DNA of 64,000 nt from an uncultured Sulfurovum sp. (GCA_902727895.1 CACVAP010000074.1:21698-85697), one strand, 5' to 3'. Counted from the first letter of the stretch, positions 53,956 to 63,160 are shown. Notes: a model not told the origin generated them from the letters alone. Made by a program: numbers and translations.

Positions 53956-54276
53956 ATGAAACTAATAAACATAAAATACCTAATAGCTTTAGGTCTAACT
54001 GCTTTTATGTTATTCGGATGCGTTAAAAAAGAAAAAGTAAGCTCAGCTGAAATAGAAAATCCAATTATATCTAGTCCTAATACTTTTGAATATACTCAAC
54101 CTAGCGATGAAATTCAAAAATTTCTCTCTACCACTCCTATTGGTGCAGAAGTTTATCTTGAAGAAAAAGAGAGTGGTGAATGGTATTTAAAAGTTGAGAA
54201 AACATTTACTGTTCAAAAAGATCAAGAAAAAACTGAAACAATTGAACCTATATATGGTGAAAGCATTTTAATTTAA
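53956..54276 (+). CDS. Small lipoprotein of unknown function
   Basis: A 106-residue predicted lipoprotein: a basic start, a hydrophobic core and lipobox LFGC (Cys22). The mature part is charged and probably beta-rich (GAEVYLEEKESGEWYLKVEKTF). No family was recognised. AAGGAG lies well upstream of the ATG. It probably resides at the inner leaflet of the outer membrane. Confidence 0.7.
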   Translation: MKLINIKYLIALGLTAFMLFGCVKKEKVSSAEIENPIISSPNTFEYTQPSDEIQKFLSTTPIGAEVYLEEKESGEWYLKVEKTFTVQKDQEKTETIEPIYGESILI

Positions 54277-54359
54277 CAGTATTTATAATTCGCCTTTGAA
54301 TTTATGAATCCTAAATAATTTTCGATATAATAATGGCAAATTACAAACAAGGCTTTATT

Positions 54360-54923
54360 TTGACAATAGATGATGTAAAAAAAGAATTAAATAGTGACGA
54401 ACAAATGTTAGCTTCTGCTTTTAAAGCAGAAAAACTTTACAAAAAACATAAATTAAAAATTTTTACCGTTGTTGGCTTAGCTATCCTATACTTTGCAGGA
54501 ACAGCAATTATGACTAGCATTGCTGAGGGTAAAAAAGAAACTGCTAATACTGCTTATTTAACACTTGAGAAAAATGTAAAAGATACTACAGCTTTAGAGA
54601 CATTAAAAACTAATAATCCTGCACTATTTGAACTTTTTTCTTATCAAAATGCTGTAAAAGCTTCTGATACAACAGCACTTCAAGGTTTAACTACAAGTAA
54701 AAATGAAATCCTTGCTGATTTAGCTTCTTACCACTTAGCAGTTATCCAAGGTAAACCTGCTGATTCTAAATATAATGCTGATCTTTCAAAAGTACATAAT
54801 GCTGCCCTCTTATTTAAAGAAGGAAAAACAGTAGAAGCAAAAGAGGAACTTGAATTAATTTCTGAAGAATCTCCTGTTTATAACATTTCAAAAATGATTA
54901 AACATTACAGTATTAAAGGCTAA
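54360..54923 (+). CDS. YfgM/TPR_21-like single-pass membrane protein
   Basis: A protein of 187 residues from TTG 54360. This start is preferred over the in-frame ATG 54333 because TATAAT lies at 54326-54331, so transcription should begin after that ATG. A cytoplasmic basic start is followed by one membrane helix (about 36-56) and a helical periplasmic TPR-like domain. This is the topology of YfgM, an ancillary SecYEG/periplasmic-chaperone factor. The next gene is a BamB-like lipoprotein, the same neighbour that YfgM has in enteric bacteria. Sequence similarity is weak, so the call rests on topology and context. Confidence 0.6.
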   Translation: MTIDDVKKELNSDEQMLASAFKAEKLYKKHKLKIFTVVGLAILYFAGTAIMTSIAEGKKETANTAYLTLEKNVKDTTALETLKTNNPALFELFSYQNAVKASDTTALQGLTTSKNEILADLASYHLAVIQGKPADSKYNADLSKVHNAALLFKEGKTVEAKEELELISEESPVYNISKMIKHYSIKG

Positions 54924-54926
54924 TTA

Positions 54927-55928
54927 ATGTATAAAAAAATTCTACTTGTTAGTACACTTGCTATTCTTATGTTTAGTGGTTGTTCTAGTAAACAATACTA
55001 TGAGCCAAAAAATACTTCTAGCCTCTCTACAACGAGTATGAATGATAAACTAATCCATTATTCACGAGATGGAGCAACCCTCTCAAGTGGAAAAGTTTTA
55101 ACAAAAACACAAAGCGTAGACTTAAAAATCCAAAAAGGTTTCTACTTCATTAACAATAATGAAAAGGCTGCAATAACAGCTGACCTACATGGTAACTGTA
55201 ATATTGTTACAGAAAAAGGAACAGTTGCCTCTGCAAAGTTTTCAGATGCCTTAGTTGCTGGAACATTAATGGGTAAACACTTGGTTTATGTACTACAAAA
55301 CAACAACTACGGTGTTTATGATTTCTCTCAAAATAAAATTGTTTACACTAGCAAGTCAAACAAAGCTTATGCTATTGACACACGTATAGCAAACCCTTTG
55401 GCGATTGATAAACTTGTTGTTATTCCTACCCTTGATGGAAAATTAGTTATTTTAGATTTGACTACATTCAAAGTTGCAAAAGAGATGTATGTTAGTACAG
55501 AATCATCACTTAACAACATTATATTCTTAAACAAAATTAACAATACACTTATTGCTGCCACACCGAATAAAGTTCTTTCTATTTCTTCAAACGGGAAAAA
55601 AGAACTTGATACAGCTGTCTCTGAAGTAGTGCTAAACAGTGATTCTATTTTTGTTTTTGCTGTTGATGGAAGAATTTTAAAACTAACAGAAGCACTTTCT
55701 ATCGTTGCAGAGAAAAAATTTAAATTTGCACACTTTTCTGTAGCAGCACTTACAGAAGATAAAGTATTTGCTTTAGACAAACAAGGCTTCCTTATTGTCG
55801 CAAATCAAAGTCTAAGTAAACACAAAGTTTATGAGATTTCAGAAGTTGAGACTTATGCTTTTGTTTCAAATGGACAACTCTATTTTGATAATGAATCAAT
55901 AGATCTTAATAAACTAAGTTATGAGTAG
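54927..55928 (+). CDS. Beta-propeller lipoprotein, BamB-like
   Basis: A 333-residue predicted lipoprotein (lipobox MFSGC, Cys19). The mature part has about seven repeats of short beta-strand blocks, such as GKHLVYVLQNNNYGVYDF and DKLVVIPTLDGKLVILDL, typical of a PQQ-type propeller. By context behind a YfgM-like gene it is probably the BamB component of outer-membrane protein assembly; similarity is too low to be sure. Its stop is overlapped by the recombinase start (8 bases). Confidence 0.6.
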   Translation: MYKKILLVSTLAILMFSGCSSKQYYEPKNTSSLSTTSMNDKLIHYSRDGATLSSGKVLTKTQSVDLKIQKGFYFINNNEKAAITADLHGNCNIVTEKGTVASAKFSDALVAGTLMGKHLVYVLQNNNYGVYDFSQNKIVYTSKSNKAYAIDTRIANPLAIDKLVVIPTLDGKLVILDLTTFKVAKEMYVSTESSLNNIIFLNKINNTLIAATPNKVLSISSNGKKELDTAVSEVVLNSDSIFVFAVDGRILKLTEALSIVAEKKFKFAHFSVAALTEDKVFALDKQGFLIVANQSLSKHKVYEISEVETYAFVSNGQLYFDNESIDLNKLSYE

Positions 55929-56766
55929 TTCAACACTACTCATAGCCTTTCAAGAATACCTACACATAAACAAAGCTCTTGAAGCTAACACCATCAAGAG
56001 TTATCTTTCAGACCTACGTCAATTTCAAAAACATTTTCATAAACAAGACATCTTAAAACTAAAAACCATGGATGTATTTTCATTTTTAATCCAATTTGAA
56101 AATAAACGTACCCTAAACCGAAAACTCTCCTCTATTAATGCTTTTTATGCCTTTTGTCATAAACTAGAATTTTCAAATAGCAATATCAACATACCTATGG
56201 CTAAAGTTCCTAAAAATCTACCTAAGTACCTTTCATTTGATGAAATACAAGCAGGCTTACAAACCATAGACCGTTCTAAGCTTCTAGGGCTTCGAGACTA
56301 TGCACTTATTTTGTTTCTTTATGCCTCTGGTTGCCGTATTTCCGAAGCCATTTTAGCTAAAAGAGAAGATTTAAATATGGAGAACCCCAATGATGCATGG
56401 TTAAAGATTCGCTTTGCAAAAGGTCAAAAAGAACGTATGATTCCTATAGCACCTATTGCTATACAAGCCTTAGAAGCGTATTTGAAACAGGCTTCTATGC
56501 AAAGTGAATATCTTTGGTTAAATTATCGAGGTGAAGCACTGAGCCGTATTTCTGCCTACAAGATTATTAAATCATATCTTAATGTCTCACCACATGTCTT
56601 AAGACACTCTTTTGCTTCTGCACTTATCTTGGGTGGCGCTGACTTACGTGTGATTCAAGAATTACTAGGACACTCTTCTTTAGAAACAACGCAAATTTAT
56701 ACCCATATACAACAAGAAAATCTCGCAGAAACGATGAATGCCTACCATCCACTAGCTAAAGGATAG
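55921..56766 (+). CDS. xerH: XerH-type tyrosine recombinase
   Basis: A 281-residue integrase with an N-terminal SAM-like core-binding domain and a catalytic domain. Catalytic residues are Arg139 (GCRISE), His225 and Arg228 (HVLRHSF), His251 (LLGHSS) and nucleophile Tyr260 (TQIYTH). Campylobacterota use one such protein at difH for chromosome dimer resolution. It is in a housekeeping neighbourhood with no mobile-element features, so an integrative-element integrase is unlikely. It overlaps the preceding gene by 8 bases. Confidence 0.88.
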   Translation: MSSSTLLIAFQEYLHINKALEANTIKSYLSDLRQFQKHFHKQDILKLKTMDVFSFLIQFENKRTLNRKLSSINAFYAFCHKLEFSNSNINIPMAKVPKNLPKYLSFDEIQAGLQTIDRSKLLGLRDYALILFLYASGCRISEAILAKREDLNMENPNDAWLKIRFAKGQKERMIPIAPIAIQALEAYLKQASMQSEYLWLNYRGEALSRISAYKIIKSYLNVSPHVLRHSFASALILGGADLRVIQELLGHSSLETTQIYTHIQQENLAETMNAYHPLAKG

Positions 56767-56768
56767 CC

Positions 56769-57101
56769 ATGAAAGAAATTATACATTTATTACAAGAAAA
56801 AAATTTACTCTTCAAATCAATTAATACCATTGAGGTAAAAAGCTTAGGTTCACGTAAAAAAATTGACATCTATTTGGGCGTTGATTTAAAAAAGTATTAT
56901 GCATGTATATTACATGTTAAGAAGAAAAGTAGAATTTTACAAAAAGAAGCCATAGAACTCATGGCATTACATGAAAAATTAGAGATTTTAAATGACTCTA
57001 AGATTAATAAAAAATATATTTATATCCAAGCTCCTCTTTGCTCCAAGGCAAAAGCTTTAATGGAAGAGCAGCATTGGACAGTGTGGCATGAAGTACCTTA
57101 G
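56769..57101 (+). CDS. Conserved-looking 110-residue protein of unknown function
   Basis: It lies 2 bases after xerH and is probably co-transcribed. The product is basic and alpha/beta: a helical start (EIIHLLQEKNLLF), a strand pair (KKIDIYLGVDLKKYYACILHV), a helix rich in Lys/Glu and a final KYIYIQAPLC strand. The layout resembles small nuclease-like folds, but no catalytic motif can be claimed. Its stop overlaps the convergent L,D-transpeptidase gene by 4 bases. Confidence 0.6.
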   Translation: MKEIIHLLQEKNLLFKSINTIEVKSLGSRKKIDIYLGVDLKKYYACILHVKKKSRILQKEAIELMALHEKLEILNDSKINKKYIYIQAPLCSKAKALMEEQHWTVWHEVP

Positions 57102-57739
57102 TATCCAGTATAGGAAAGAAGTAACGCTCTTTTCATACGAGAAAAGACTGCTCCTCTATCTTCAGGTTTAATGGCAAAACAACCATGACTTCTTCCTGCA
57201 TTACCTACATAAGGTGCCGTATGTAAAATAATCTCACGTTGTCTAGCATTTCTATTTTCCCATTCTAAGCCATCTAGCCCAAGATAATTATATTTTTTTC
57301 TAGAAGTTATGCCTTCTTTAGAACCAATTTTAAAAAATCCAGTAGGTGTTTTAAAAGAGCCAGCTGTATTTCCTGCACTCCAAACCCTATCTCCTCTGTC
57401 ACCAGAGTTTCGTCCATGAGCTACCAAATAAGGTGTCACATTACCTGTATGTAAATTAATAATAAAAAGTCGTTTCTCCCAAGCCGATTTTGTGTAATCT
57501 GCAATGGCTAAGTAATTTGCTGACAATCTTTGAGTATGACGATTATTCTCATAATAGTGAAAAGTCTTTGCTAAAGCTTTTTCACTAACATTTGATGTCT
57601 GCTTTACTTTATTAAAGACATATTGTAAATGTGAAACAGAAACATGCTTTCCTTGCTGTACATAGCCATAAGCAGTTAAACTCTGAGTGTTAAGTGAAAA
57701 GAATACTAATGATGTAAATAATATATGTTTTGTTTTCAT
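57098..57739 (-). CDS. Secreted murein L,D-transpeptidase catalytic-domain (YkuD_2-like) protein
   Basis: A 213-residue protein with a signal peptide (about 1-24, ending LTAYG). The catalytic region has the SHGCFAIKPED motif with nucleophile Cys and preceding HTAPYVGN. AHGRNSGDRGD and SFKTPTGFFKIG are typical of the YkuD_2 type. It would form 3-3 peptidoglycan crosslinks or tether proteins. It is transcribed alone, divergent from the symporter gene. Confidence 0.87.
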   Translation of the reverse strand: MKTKHILFTSLVFFSLNTQSLTAYGYVQQGKHVSVSHLQYVFNKVKQTSNVSEKALAKTFHYYENNRHTQRLSANYLAIADYTKSAWEKRLFIINLHTGNVTPYLVAHGRNSGDRGDRVWSAGNTAGSFKTPTGFFKIGSKEGITSRKKYNYLGLDGLEWENRNARQREIILHTAPYVGNAGRSHGCFAIKPEDRGAVFSRMKRALLLSYTGY

Positions 57740-57866
57740 GGTTTTCCTTAATTTTAAAATTATATTATATTTTTAATATTTATTTAAGTTTTATAATTCT
57801 AATATACTTTTTATTCATTTTTGTTTAAATTCTGCTAAGATTAGATTTAATTAAAGAAGGAAGCAT

Positions 57867-59078
57867 ATGCAGCATTTAAAATCACTCAATGTACAAGTAT
57901 TTATAGGAATAATTTTAGGAATATTCTTTGGTATTTTACTCCCCAACCTTGCCCTAGAGCAAAAACTTATTGGAGACATGTTTGTCGCACTTTTAAAAAT
58001 GCTTGTCGTACCTTTGGTATTTGCTTCTATTTACACAGCACTTACTGGTTTAGGGTCGGTTCAAAAACTTAAAGATATTGGACTAAAAACCATTGGACTT
58101 TACCTCACAACCACAGCACTTTCTGTTTTTTTAGCTATAATAGTTATGAACCTATTCCCAATTGGTGAACCTGTTTCTTCTGCTGGACTAGAATATGCAA
58201 AAGCAACTGAAATAAAACCTTTCTCTTTTCATGAGATGATTATGAGTTTTATCCCTTCAAATGTCTTTAACTCATTAGCTTCAGGTTACATGATGCAAGT
58301 TATTGTTTTTGCTATTTTCTTAGCCTTAGCTTCTTTTAAACTTGATGAGAAACACCAAGTGGTACTTTTTGACCTTTTCACAGCAATTAACGAAGCGATG
58401 TTCCATATTGCTAAATGGGTTATTAACTTAACACCAATTGGTGTATTTTCTCTTATCTCATACATTATTGCGAAACAAGGTATAGATGTTATTTTAGGAC
58501 TATGGGAATATGTTCTCGTAGTGCTATTTGTTCTTATTATCCATGCTGTAGTAACCTTACCTATGGTCTTAGCTTTCTTTACAAAAATCAATCCATATAA
58601 GTATTTAAATGCTGTAAAAGAATCAAGTATTATGGCATTTTCAACGGCTTCATCTGCTGCTACACTACCTGTAAGTTTACAAGTAGTACAAGAAAAAGGT
58701 GGCGTATCTAAAGACTCAGCAGGTTTTGTTCTTCCTCTAGGTGCAACCGTATCTATGGATGGAACAGCTGCTTATTTAACCATTGCTGTACTTTACATTG
58801 CAAACTTAGCAGGCGTTGCCATGACGTTTGGTGACCAAATGGTTCTAGGACTCACTGTTGTTGCACTTTCAGTTGGTGTAGCTGCCCTACCTTCTGCTTC
58901 ACTTGTTATGATGGTGGTTATTTTAAATCAAGTTGGATTACCTGTTGAGTACTTAGCTATTATTGTGGCTGTTGACCGTATCTTAGATATGGCAAGAACC
59001 TCACTTAATGTTACTTCTGACTTAGTCGTAACTAAGATTGTTGATGTATTAACTAAGAAAAAAGAAGAAAGAAAATAA
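57867..59078 (+). CDS. Dicarboxylate/amino acid:cation symporter (DAACS family)
   Basis: A 403-residue polytopic transporter of the GltP/DctA/GltPh fold. Signatures are MAFSTASSAATLPVS (re-entrant loop HP1), LGATVSMDGTAAY (TM7, substrate and Na+ site), SVGVAALPSASLVMM (HP2) and DRILDMARTSLNVTSD (TM8). It takes up C4-dicarboxylates or Glu/Asp with Na+ or H+. The position of the Arg in MARTSLNV fits dicarboxylate or acidic amino-acid substrates. It is followed by an outer-membrane protein gene 2 bases later, perhaps its partner. Confidence 0.9.
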   Translation: MQHLKSLNVQVFIGIILGIFFGILLPNLALEQKLIGDMFVALLKMLVVPLVFASIYTALTGLGSVQKLKDIGLKTIGLYLTTTALSVFLAIIVMNLFPIGEPVSSAGLEYAKATEIKPFSFHEMIMSFIPSNVFNSLASGYMMQVIVFAIFLALASFKLDEKHQVVLFDLFTAINEAMFHIAKWVINLTPIGVFSLISYIIAKQGIDVILGLWEYVLVVLFVLIIHAVVTLPMVLAFFTKINPYKYLNAVKESSIMAFSTASSAATLPVSLQVVQEKGGVSKDSAGFVLPLGATVSMDGTAAYLTIAVLYIANLAGVAMTFGDQMVLGLTVVALSVGVAALPSASLVMMVVILNQVGLPVEYLAIIVAVDRILDMARTSLNVTSDLVVTKIVDVLTKKKEERK

Positions 59079-59080
59079 AA

Positions 59081-59656
59081 ATGAGAAAATGGTATGCCCT
59101 ACTGTTTTTCTTACTAACAAGTTTTACACAAGCCACAGGAGGCTATGACAATGGTTCTGCTGTGGGAAAAGGAAATCTACAACTCGATTTCACCTTGAAC
59201 CCTGGAAATGTTGTTGAGTATGGTCAAAGTTACATTACTTGGAATTATGGACTAACAAACACTTTTGCTTTTCATGGTTATGGTTCTCATGAAGCACGAG
59301 ATGGAACAAACCAAATATACTACGGATTAAAGTATACTTTTTTACAAAATGATTCATGGGACTTATCCACAGCTTTAGGGTTTCGGCATAGAGAGGGAGA
59401 AATACATATCTATGCACCTCAACTTCTCTACACCTACAAACTAGCCAATGACTATGATATTGGAGGAAGTATTTTAGATGTTTATGACATTACTGACTCG
59501 GAAAATCTTGGTGTCACTTTTGACATAGCACTAAGAATTCCATTTAAACTTTCACTTCTTCAAGAGTATGTAGAGAGTACAAAATTTGCCTTAGGTGCGT
59601 TTAGAAATGCCAGTGGTAAAACCTACCCTACCTATAGTATTGATGTAAAGTTTTAA
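59081..59656 (+). CDS. Outer-membrane beta-barrel protein of unknown function
   Basis: A 191-residue protein with a signal peptide (about 1-18, ending TQA). The rest consists of short amphipathic beta-strands with many Tyr, Phe and Gly residues and ends SIDVKF with the terminal Phe of barrel proteins. It is probably a small barrel of 8-10 strands. It begins 2 bases after the symporter stop, suggesting a joint transcript. The end overlaps the convergent pepD gene by 29 bases. Confidence 0.7.
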   Translation: MRKWYALLFFLLTSFTQATGGYDNGSAVGKGNLQLDFTLNPGNVVEYGQSYITWNYGLTNTFAFHGYGSHEARDGTNQIYYGLKYTFLQNDSWDLSTALGFRHREGEIHIYAPQLLYTYKLANDYDIGGSILDVYDITDSENLGVTFDIALRIPFKLSLLQEYVESTKFALGAFRNASGKTYPTYSIDVKF

Positions 59657-60923
59657 CCGAAACTCTGAACTTATTTATAATCTCTTCAACAACTTCAAAA
59701 GTCTTTTCTACAGAGGCTAACTCAACCTTTTCACGGGTTGAGTGTGGAAACTCAATATTTGGACCAATAGAAGCAAACTTCATATCTGGATAACGTTCAC
59801 CAATTACCCCACATTCTAGCCCAGCATGAATGGCTTCATACTTACTAGCTCCAAATACTTTAACCATAGCCTCATTTACACTAGAAGTAAATGTATTAAC
59901 TTCTGGTTTCCATGAAGCATATTTATCTTCTATTGTTGGTTTATAGTCATACTTTTTCAAAAGATTCAAAGCATAACTATCAATTCTTTTTTGCCCTTCT
60001 GCATTCATTGCTCTAGCAGATGTTTGAACAGTAACCACAGCATCTTCTAAACTTACTATTGCAAGATTTATACTACTATCTGCTAAATTAAACTCATCAT
60101 TATATTCATGTATACCATGTTTAAACTCTAGTAATAACTTTAAAAAATTATCACTTTCATAAACGCTTAGTCTTTCATTTAAAGCTTTAACTTCTACAAG
60201 ACCTTTACTTTCTAAAGCCGTAGTAGATGAAAGTTTCACTACAACATTAGCAGGTATAGAATTTCTTCTTTCTCCACCTGTAAACGAAGCTATTTTTACC
60301 TCTTTAGTAGCTAAATATTCTACTAAGACCTTAATAGCATTCGGAATGTTTTTGTCAATGTCTACACCAGAATGACCACCATCTAACCCTCTTACAGAAA
60401 CCTCATAAAAGTACTCATATTCTTCTGCCATATCTAATTTTTTAGAACCAAGAATATTACTCCCACCAGCACAACCAATGCAAACGATTCCTTCATCTTC
60501 ATAATCAATATTTAGCATATATTTTGAGCTTAAGTCAAACGCTAATTTACCAGCACCTACTAAACCTACCTCTTCCTCGGCTGTTAATACAAATTCTAAC
60601 TCTTCACCTCTCTCCATAAGCACCATCATCATAGCAATGGCAATACCATTATCAGCACCCAAAGAAGACTCTTTAGCACTCATCCAACCTTCTTCTATAT
60701 AAGTCTCAATCTTTGGTGCTTTTCCCATACAAACCATGTCGTAATGGGCTTGTAACGCTAAAGTAGGTTTACCTTTTCTAATCAATATATTTTTTGCACT
60801 ATCAGTTTTAGTCTCATAGCCCATACTCTGCGCATAGTCTAATATAAATGTAAACAGTGCATCTGTATTTTCACTGCAATGAGGTAGTTTTGTTAAGCTT
60901 AGAAAGTTATCAATTATATTCAC
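59628..60923 (-). CDS. pepD: Aminoacyl-histidine dipeptidase (peptidase D, M20 family)
   Basis: A 431-residue cytosolic dipeptidase. Zinc ligands are in LQAHYDMVCMGK and LGADNGIA, the catalytic Glu is in LTAEEEVGLVGA, and the late His is in IGPNIEFPHSTREKVEL. It is shorter than E. coli PepD (about 485 residues) by a reduced lid domain. Its C-terminal 10 codons overlap the end of the preceding plus-strand barrel gene. Confidence 0.9.
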   Translation of the reverse strand: MNIIDNFLSLTKLPHCSENTDALFTFILDYAQSMGYETKTDSAKNILIRKGKPTLALQAHYDMVCMGKAPKIETYIEEGWMSAKESSLGADNGIAIAMMMVLMERGEELEFVLTAEEEVGLVGAGKLAFDLSSKYMLNIDYEDEGIVCIGCAGGSNILGSKKLDMAEEYEYFYEVSVRGLDGGHSGVDIDKNIPNAIKVLVEYLATKEVKIASFTGGERRNSIPANVVVKLSSTTALESKGLVEVKALNERLSVYESDNFLKLLLEFKHGIHEYNDEFNLADSSINLAIVSLEDAVVTVQTSARAMNAEGQKRIDSYALNLLKKYDYKPTIEDKYASWKPEVNTFTSSVNEAMVKVFGASKYEAIHAGLECGVIGERYPDMKFASIGPNIEFPHSTREKVELASVEKTFEVVEEIINKFRVSVKTLHQYYR

Positions 60924-61014
60924 TTGTATCTCTTCATATTTTTAAGATATTATAACATAGCAAAAAGATAATAATAGGCTTTATTATTAAAACTAAACTG
61001 AGGACATTTCACTT

Positions 61015-61719
61015 ATGAAAAAAAACCTTTTAGCCCTAACCTCTTTACTCTTTCTAACACTCCCTTTATCAGCTATGGATCTTAATGAGACAAAAACCAT
61101 CATTGAAGAAGCAAGTAAGGCAACGCAAGTATTACAAAATGAATTTGATATATTGGTTAATGAAAAGTCACCAGTTTCCACACAAGAAGAAATAGTTGAG
61201 GTCAATACAAGTACCCCTATAGAAATTGAAGCTGTAGAACTAGAAGCCGTAGGAAATATTGTAATACAAGAAAATCTACTTGAAACTAATAGCAGTCTAA
61301 TCTCAGAAGAAATTCAAATAGAAGCAAATAACACTATCGAGACAAACAATACTATTCTCATAGATTCAAGCTGTAGTGAAAATAATGTAAGTCTAGACCT
61401 CAACCAAACAGTAAATAATGAAGAGTTAAATACTACTGTTCCAGATAATGGCTGTGTTGGGGAAGAAGGCAATAGCAAGGCTGGTCTTCTTATCTATAAA
61501 ACACGTATTAAACCCTATTGTGAGATAAATGGTGAAACATTCGCAAAGCAATATGTACAAGAAGACTGGGACGATATATTTCATGACAAAGAGTTTGGAA
61601 TGGAAGTAATTAAAGCTTGTCCAAAATTAGAAAAAAGATACAAAGATAAATGGACACCTGATCTCTACCAATTTGTACTTGAATATGCCAGTGATAGTGA
61701 TGCTATTCCAGAGTGTTAA
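61015..61719 (+). CDS. Secreted protein with Asn/Glu-rich linker and Cys-containing C-terminal domain
   Basis: A 234-residue protein with a signal peptide (about 1-20, ending PLSAM). Residues 45-150 are low-complexity, rich in Asn, Glu, Thr and Ile (for example ETNSSLISEE and NNTIETNNT). The C-terminal 75 residues form a compact domain: KTRIKPYCEINGE, WDDIFHDKEFG, VIKACPKLEKRYKDKW and a final AIPEC. Paired cysteines suggest disulfides. A similar small C-terminal domain appears next to cytochromes in Campylobacterota, but no CxxCH is present. Function unknown. Confidence 0.6.
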   Translation: MKKNLLALTSLLFLTLPLSAMDLNETKTIIEEASKATQVLQNEFDILVNEKSPVSTQEEIVEVNTSTPIEIEAVELEAVGNIVIQENLLETNSSLISEEIQIEANNTIETNNTILIDSSCSENNVSLDLNQTVNNEELNTTVPDNGCVGEEGNSKAGLLIYKTRIKPYCEINGETFAKQYVQEDWDDIFHDKEFGMEVIKACPKLEKRYKDKWTPDLYQFVLEYASDSDAIPEC

Positions 61720-61730
61720 GTAATATGAAT

Positions 61731-61753
61731 AACATTACAATTTGACATATTTT
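61731..61753 (+). promoter_or_regulatory. 23-base element, copy 2, upstream of radA
   Basis: Exact copy of 30761-30783. A TACAAT -10-like box at 61777-61782 lies 29 bases after TTGACA, the same spacing as in copy 1. The radA ATG is at 61811. The equal spacing suggests that it is a functional regulator site. Confidence 0.5.
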
Positions 61754-61810
61754 TAGACTTTTGGAGTTTATTACCCTACAATAACCTATTAAGAGTTATT
61801 GGAGTAATAA

Positions 61811-63160
61811 ATGGCAAAAAAGAAAGTCATATTTGAATGTCAAGCATGTGGATTTCAAAGTCCAAGATGGTTAGGTAAATGTACAGGTTGTGAACAATGG
61901 GACACAATGACTGAACTTACTTCTGAACAAGTTAAATTTGTTGAAGAAACTAAAACCAATTCTACTCGCTCCACCTCTACTAAAGCCATTTCTATTACTC
62001 AAGTTCAACAAGAAAATATACAACGCTTTAGTTCAGGAAGTAAAGAGCTTGATTTGGTTCTTGGTGGGGGAATTGTTCCAGGTTCCTTAACCCTCATTGG
62101 AGGAAGTCCAGGTATTGGTAAATCTACCTTATTACTTAAAATTGCTGGTAACCTTGCAAAACAAAAGAAAAATGTTCTTTACGTGTCAGGAGAAGAATCA
62201 GCAGGACAAATTAAACTTAGAGCTGACAGACTAGATGCCAATGAAAAAGAAGTTTTTTTATTGGCTGAAATTAATTTACATACTATTTTGGCTGAAATAA
62301 ACTCTAAAAACTACGAGTTTATTATTATTGACTCTATTCAAACACTCTATTCCGAAGAAACTACTTCAGCCCCTGGTTCTGTAACCCAAGTACGTACCGT
62401 CACTTTTGAGCTTATGCGTGTGGCAAAAAGTTTGGACATTCCCATTTTTATTATTGGTCATATTACAAAAGATGGCTCTATTGCTGGTCCTAGAGTTCTA
62501 GAGCACATGGTTGACACTGTACTTTATTTTGAAGGTGATGTCAATACCGAACTACGTTTACTTAGAGGTTTTAAAAACCGTTTTGGGTCTACCAATGAAG
62601 TAGGAATCTTTGAAATGTCTAAAAATGGACTACTTGATGCGCAAACAATGGCTGGTAAGTTTTTTAACAAAGACAAACTTTCATCGGGCTCAGCACTTAC
62701 AGTTATGATGGAAGGAAGCCGACCCATTATCATAGAAATCCAAGCCTTAGTTTCAGAAGCCTATGGACACCCAAAAAGAAGTTCAACAGGTTTTGATAAC
62801 AATAGACTAAACATGCTCTTAGCACTTTTAGAAAAGAAGTTAGACTTACCTCTAGGAACATATGATGTATTTGTTAACATATCTGGTGGTATTAAAATCA
62901 ATGAGCCTGCTGCTGACTTAGCCATTATTGCTGCTATTCTAAGTTCTTACCGTAACCGTGAACTCTCTGCTGAAACACTTTTTTTAGGTGAAGTAAGTCT
63001 AACAGGAGAAATCCGTGAAGTCTCAGCCCAAGCACAAAGATTAAAAGAAATAGAAATGCAAGGATTCACCAAAGCCATTGTCCCAATGAAGCCTTTAGAG
63101 AAGACAAGTATCAAATGTTTTGTTGCCAATGAAGTGTCTAAAGTTGTTGAATGGATGTAA
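61811..63160 (+). CDS. radA: DNA repair protein RadA
   Basis: A 449-residue RecA-like branch-migration ATPase. The N-terminal zinc finger is CQACGFQSPRWLGKCTGC. Walker A is GGSPGIGKST, Walker B is IIIDSIQTL, and the RadA-specific KNRFGSTNE follows. The C-terminal Lon-like domain (DVFVNISGGIKINEPAADLAI) has the usual size and lacks an obvious catalytic dyad, as usual in RadA. It processes recombination intermediates. It carries TTGGAG before the ATG. Confidence 0.97.
   Translation: MAKKKVIFECQACGFQSPRWLGKCTGCEQWDTMTELTSEQVKFVEETKTNSTRSTSTKAISITQVQQENIQRFSSGSKELDLVLGGGIVPGSLTLIGGSPGIGKSTLLLKIAGNLAKQKKNVLYVSGEESAGQIKLRADRLDANEKEVFLLAEINLHTILAEINSKNYEFIIIDSIQTLYSEETTSAPGSVTQVRTVTFELMRVAKSLDIPIFIIGHITKDGSIAGPRVLEHMVDTVLYFEGDVNTELRLLRGFKNRFGSTNEVGIFEMSKNGLLDAQTMAGKFFNKDKLSSGSALTVMMEGSRPIIIEIQALVSEAYGHPKRSSTGFDNNRLNMLLALLEKKLDLPLGTYDVFVNISGGIKINEPAADLAIIAAILSSYRNRELSAETLFLGEVSLTGEIREVSAQAQRLKEIEMQGFTKAIVPMKPLEKTSIKCFVANEVSKVVEWM

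Noticed and set aside
54333..54359. ATG 54333 as start of the YfgM-like gene
   Set aside because: TATAAT at 54326-54331 would place the transcript start downstream of this ATG; TTG 54360 follows AAGG.
55921..56766. Tyrosine recombinase as integrase of a genomic island
   Set aside because: It overlaps a housekeeping lipoprotein gene, has the single-Xer layout of Campylobacterota, and there is no tRNA, attachment repeat or phage gene nearby.
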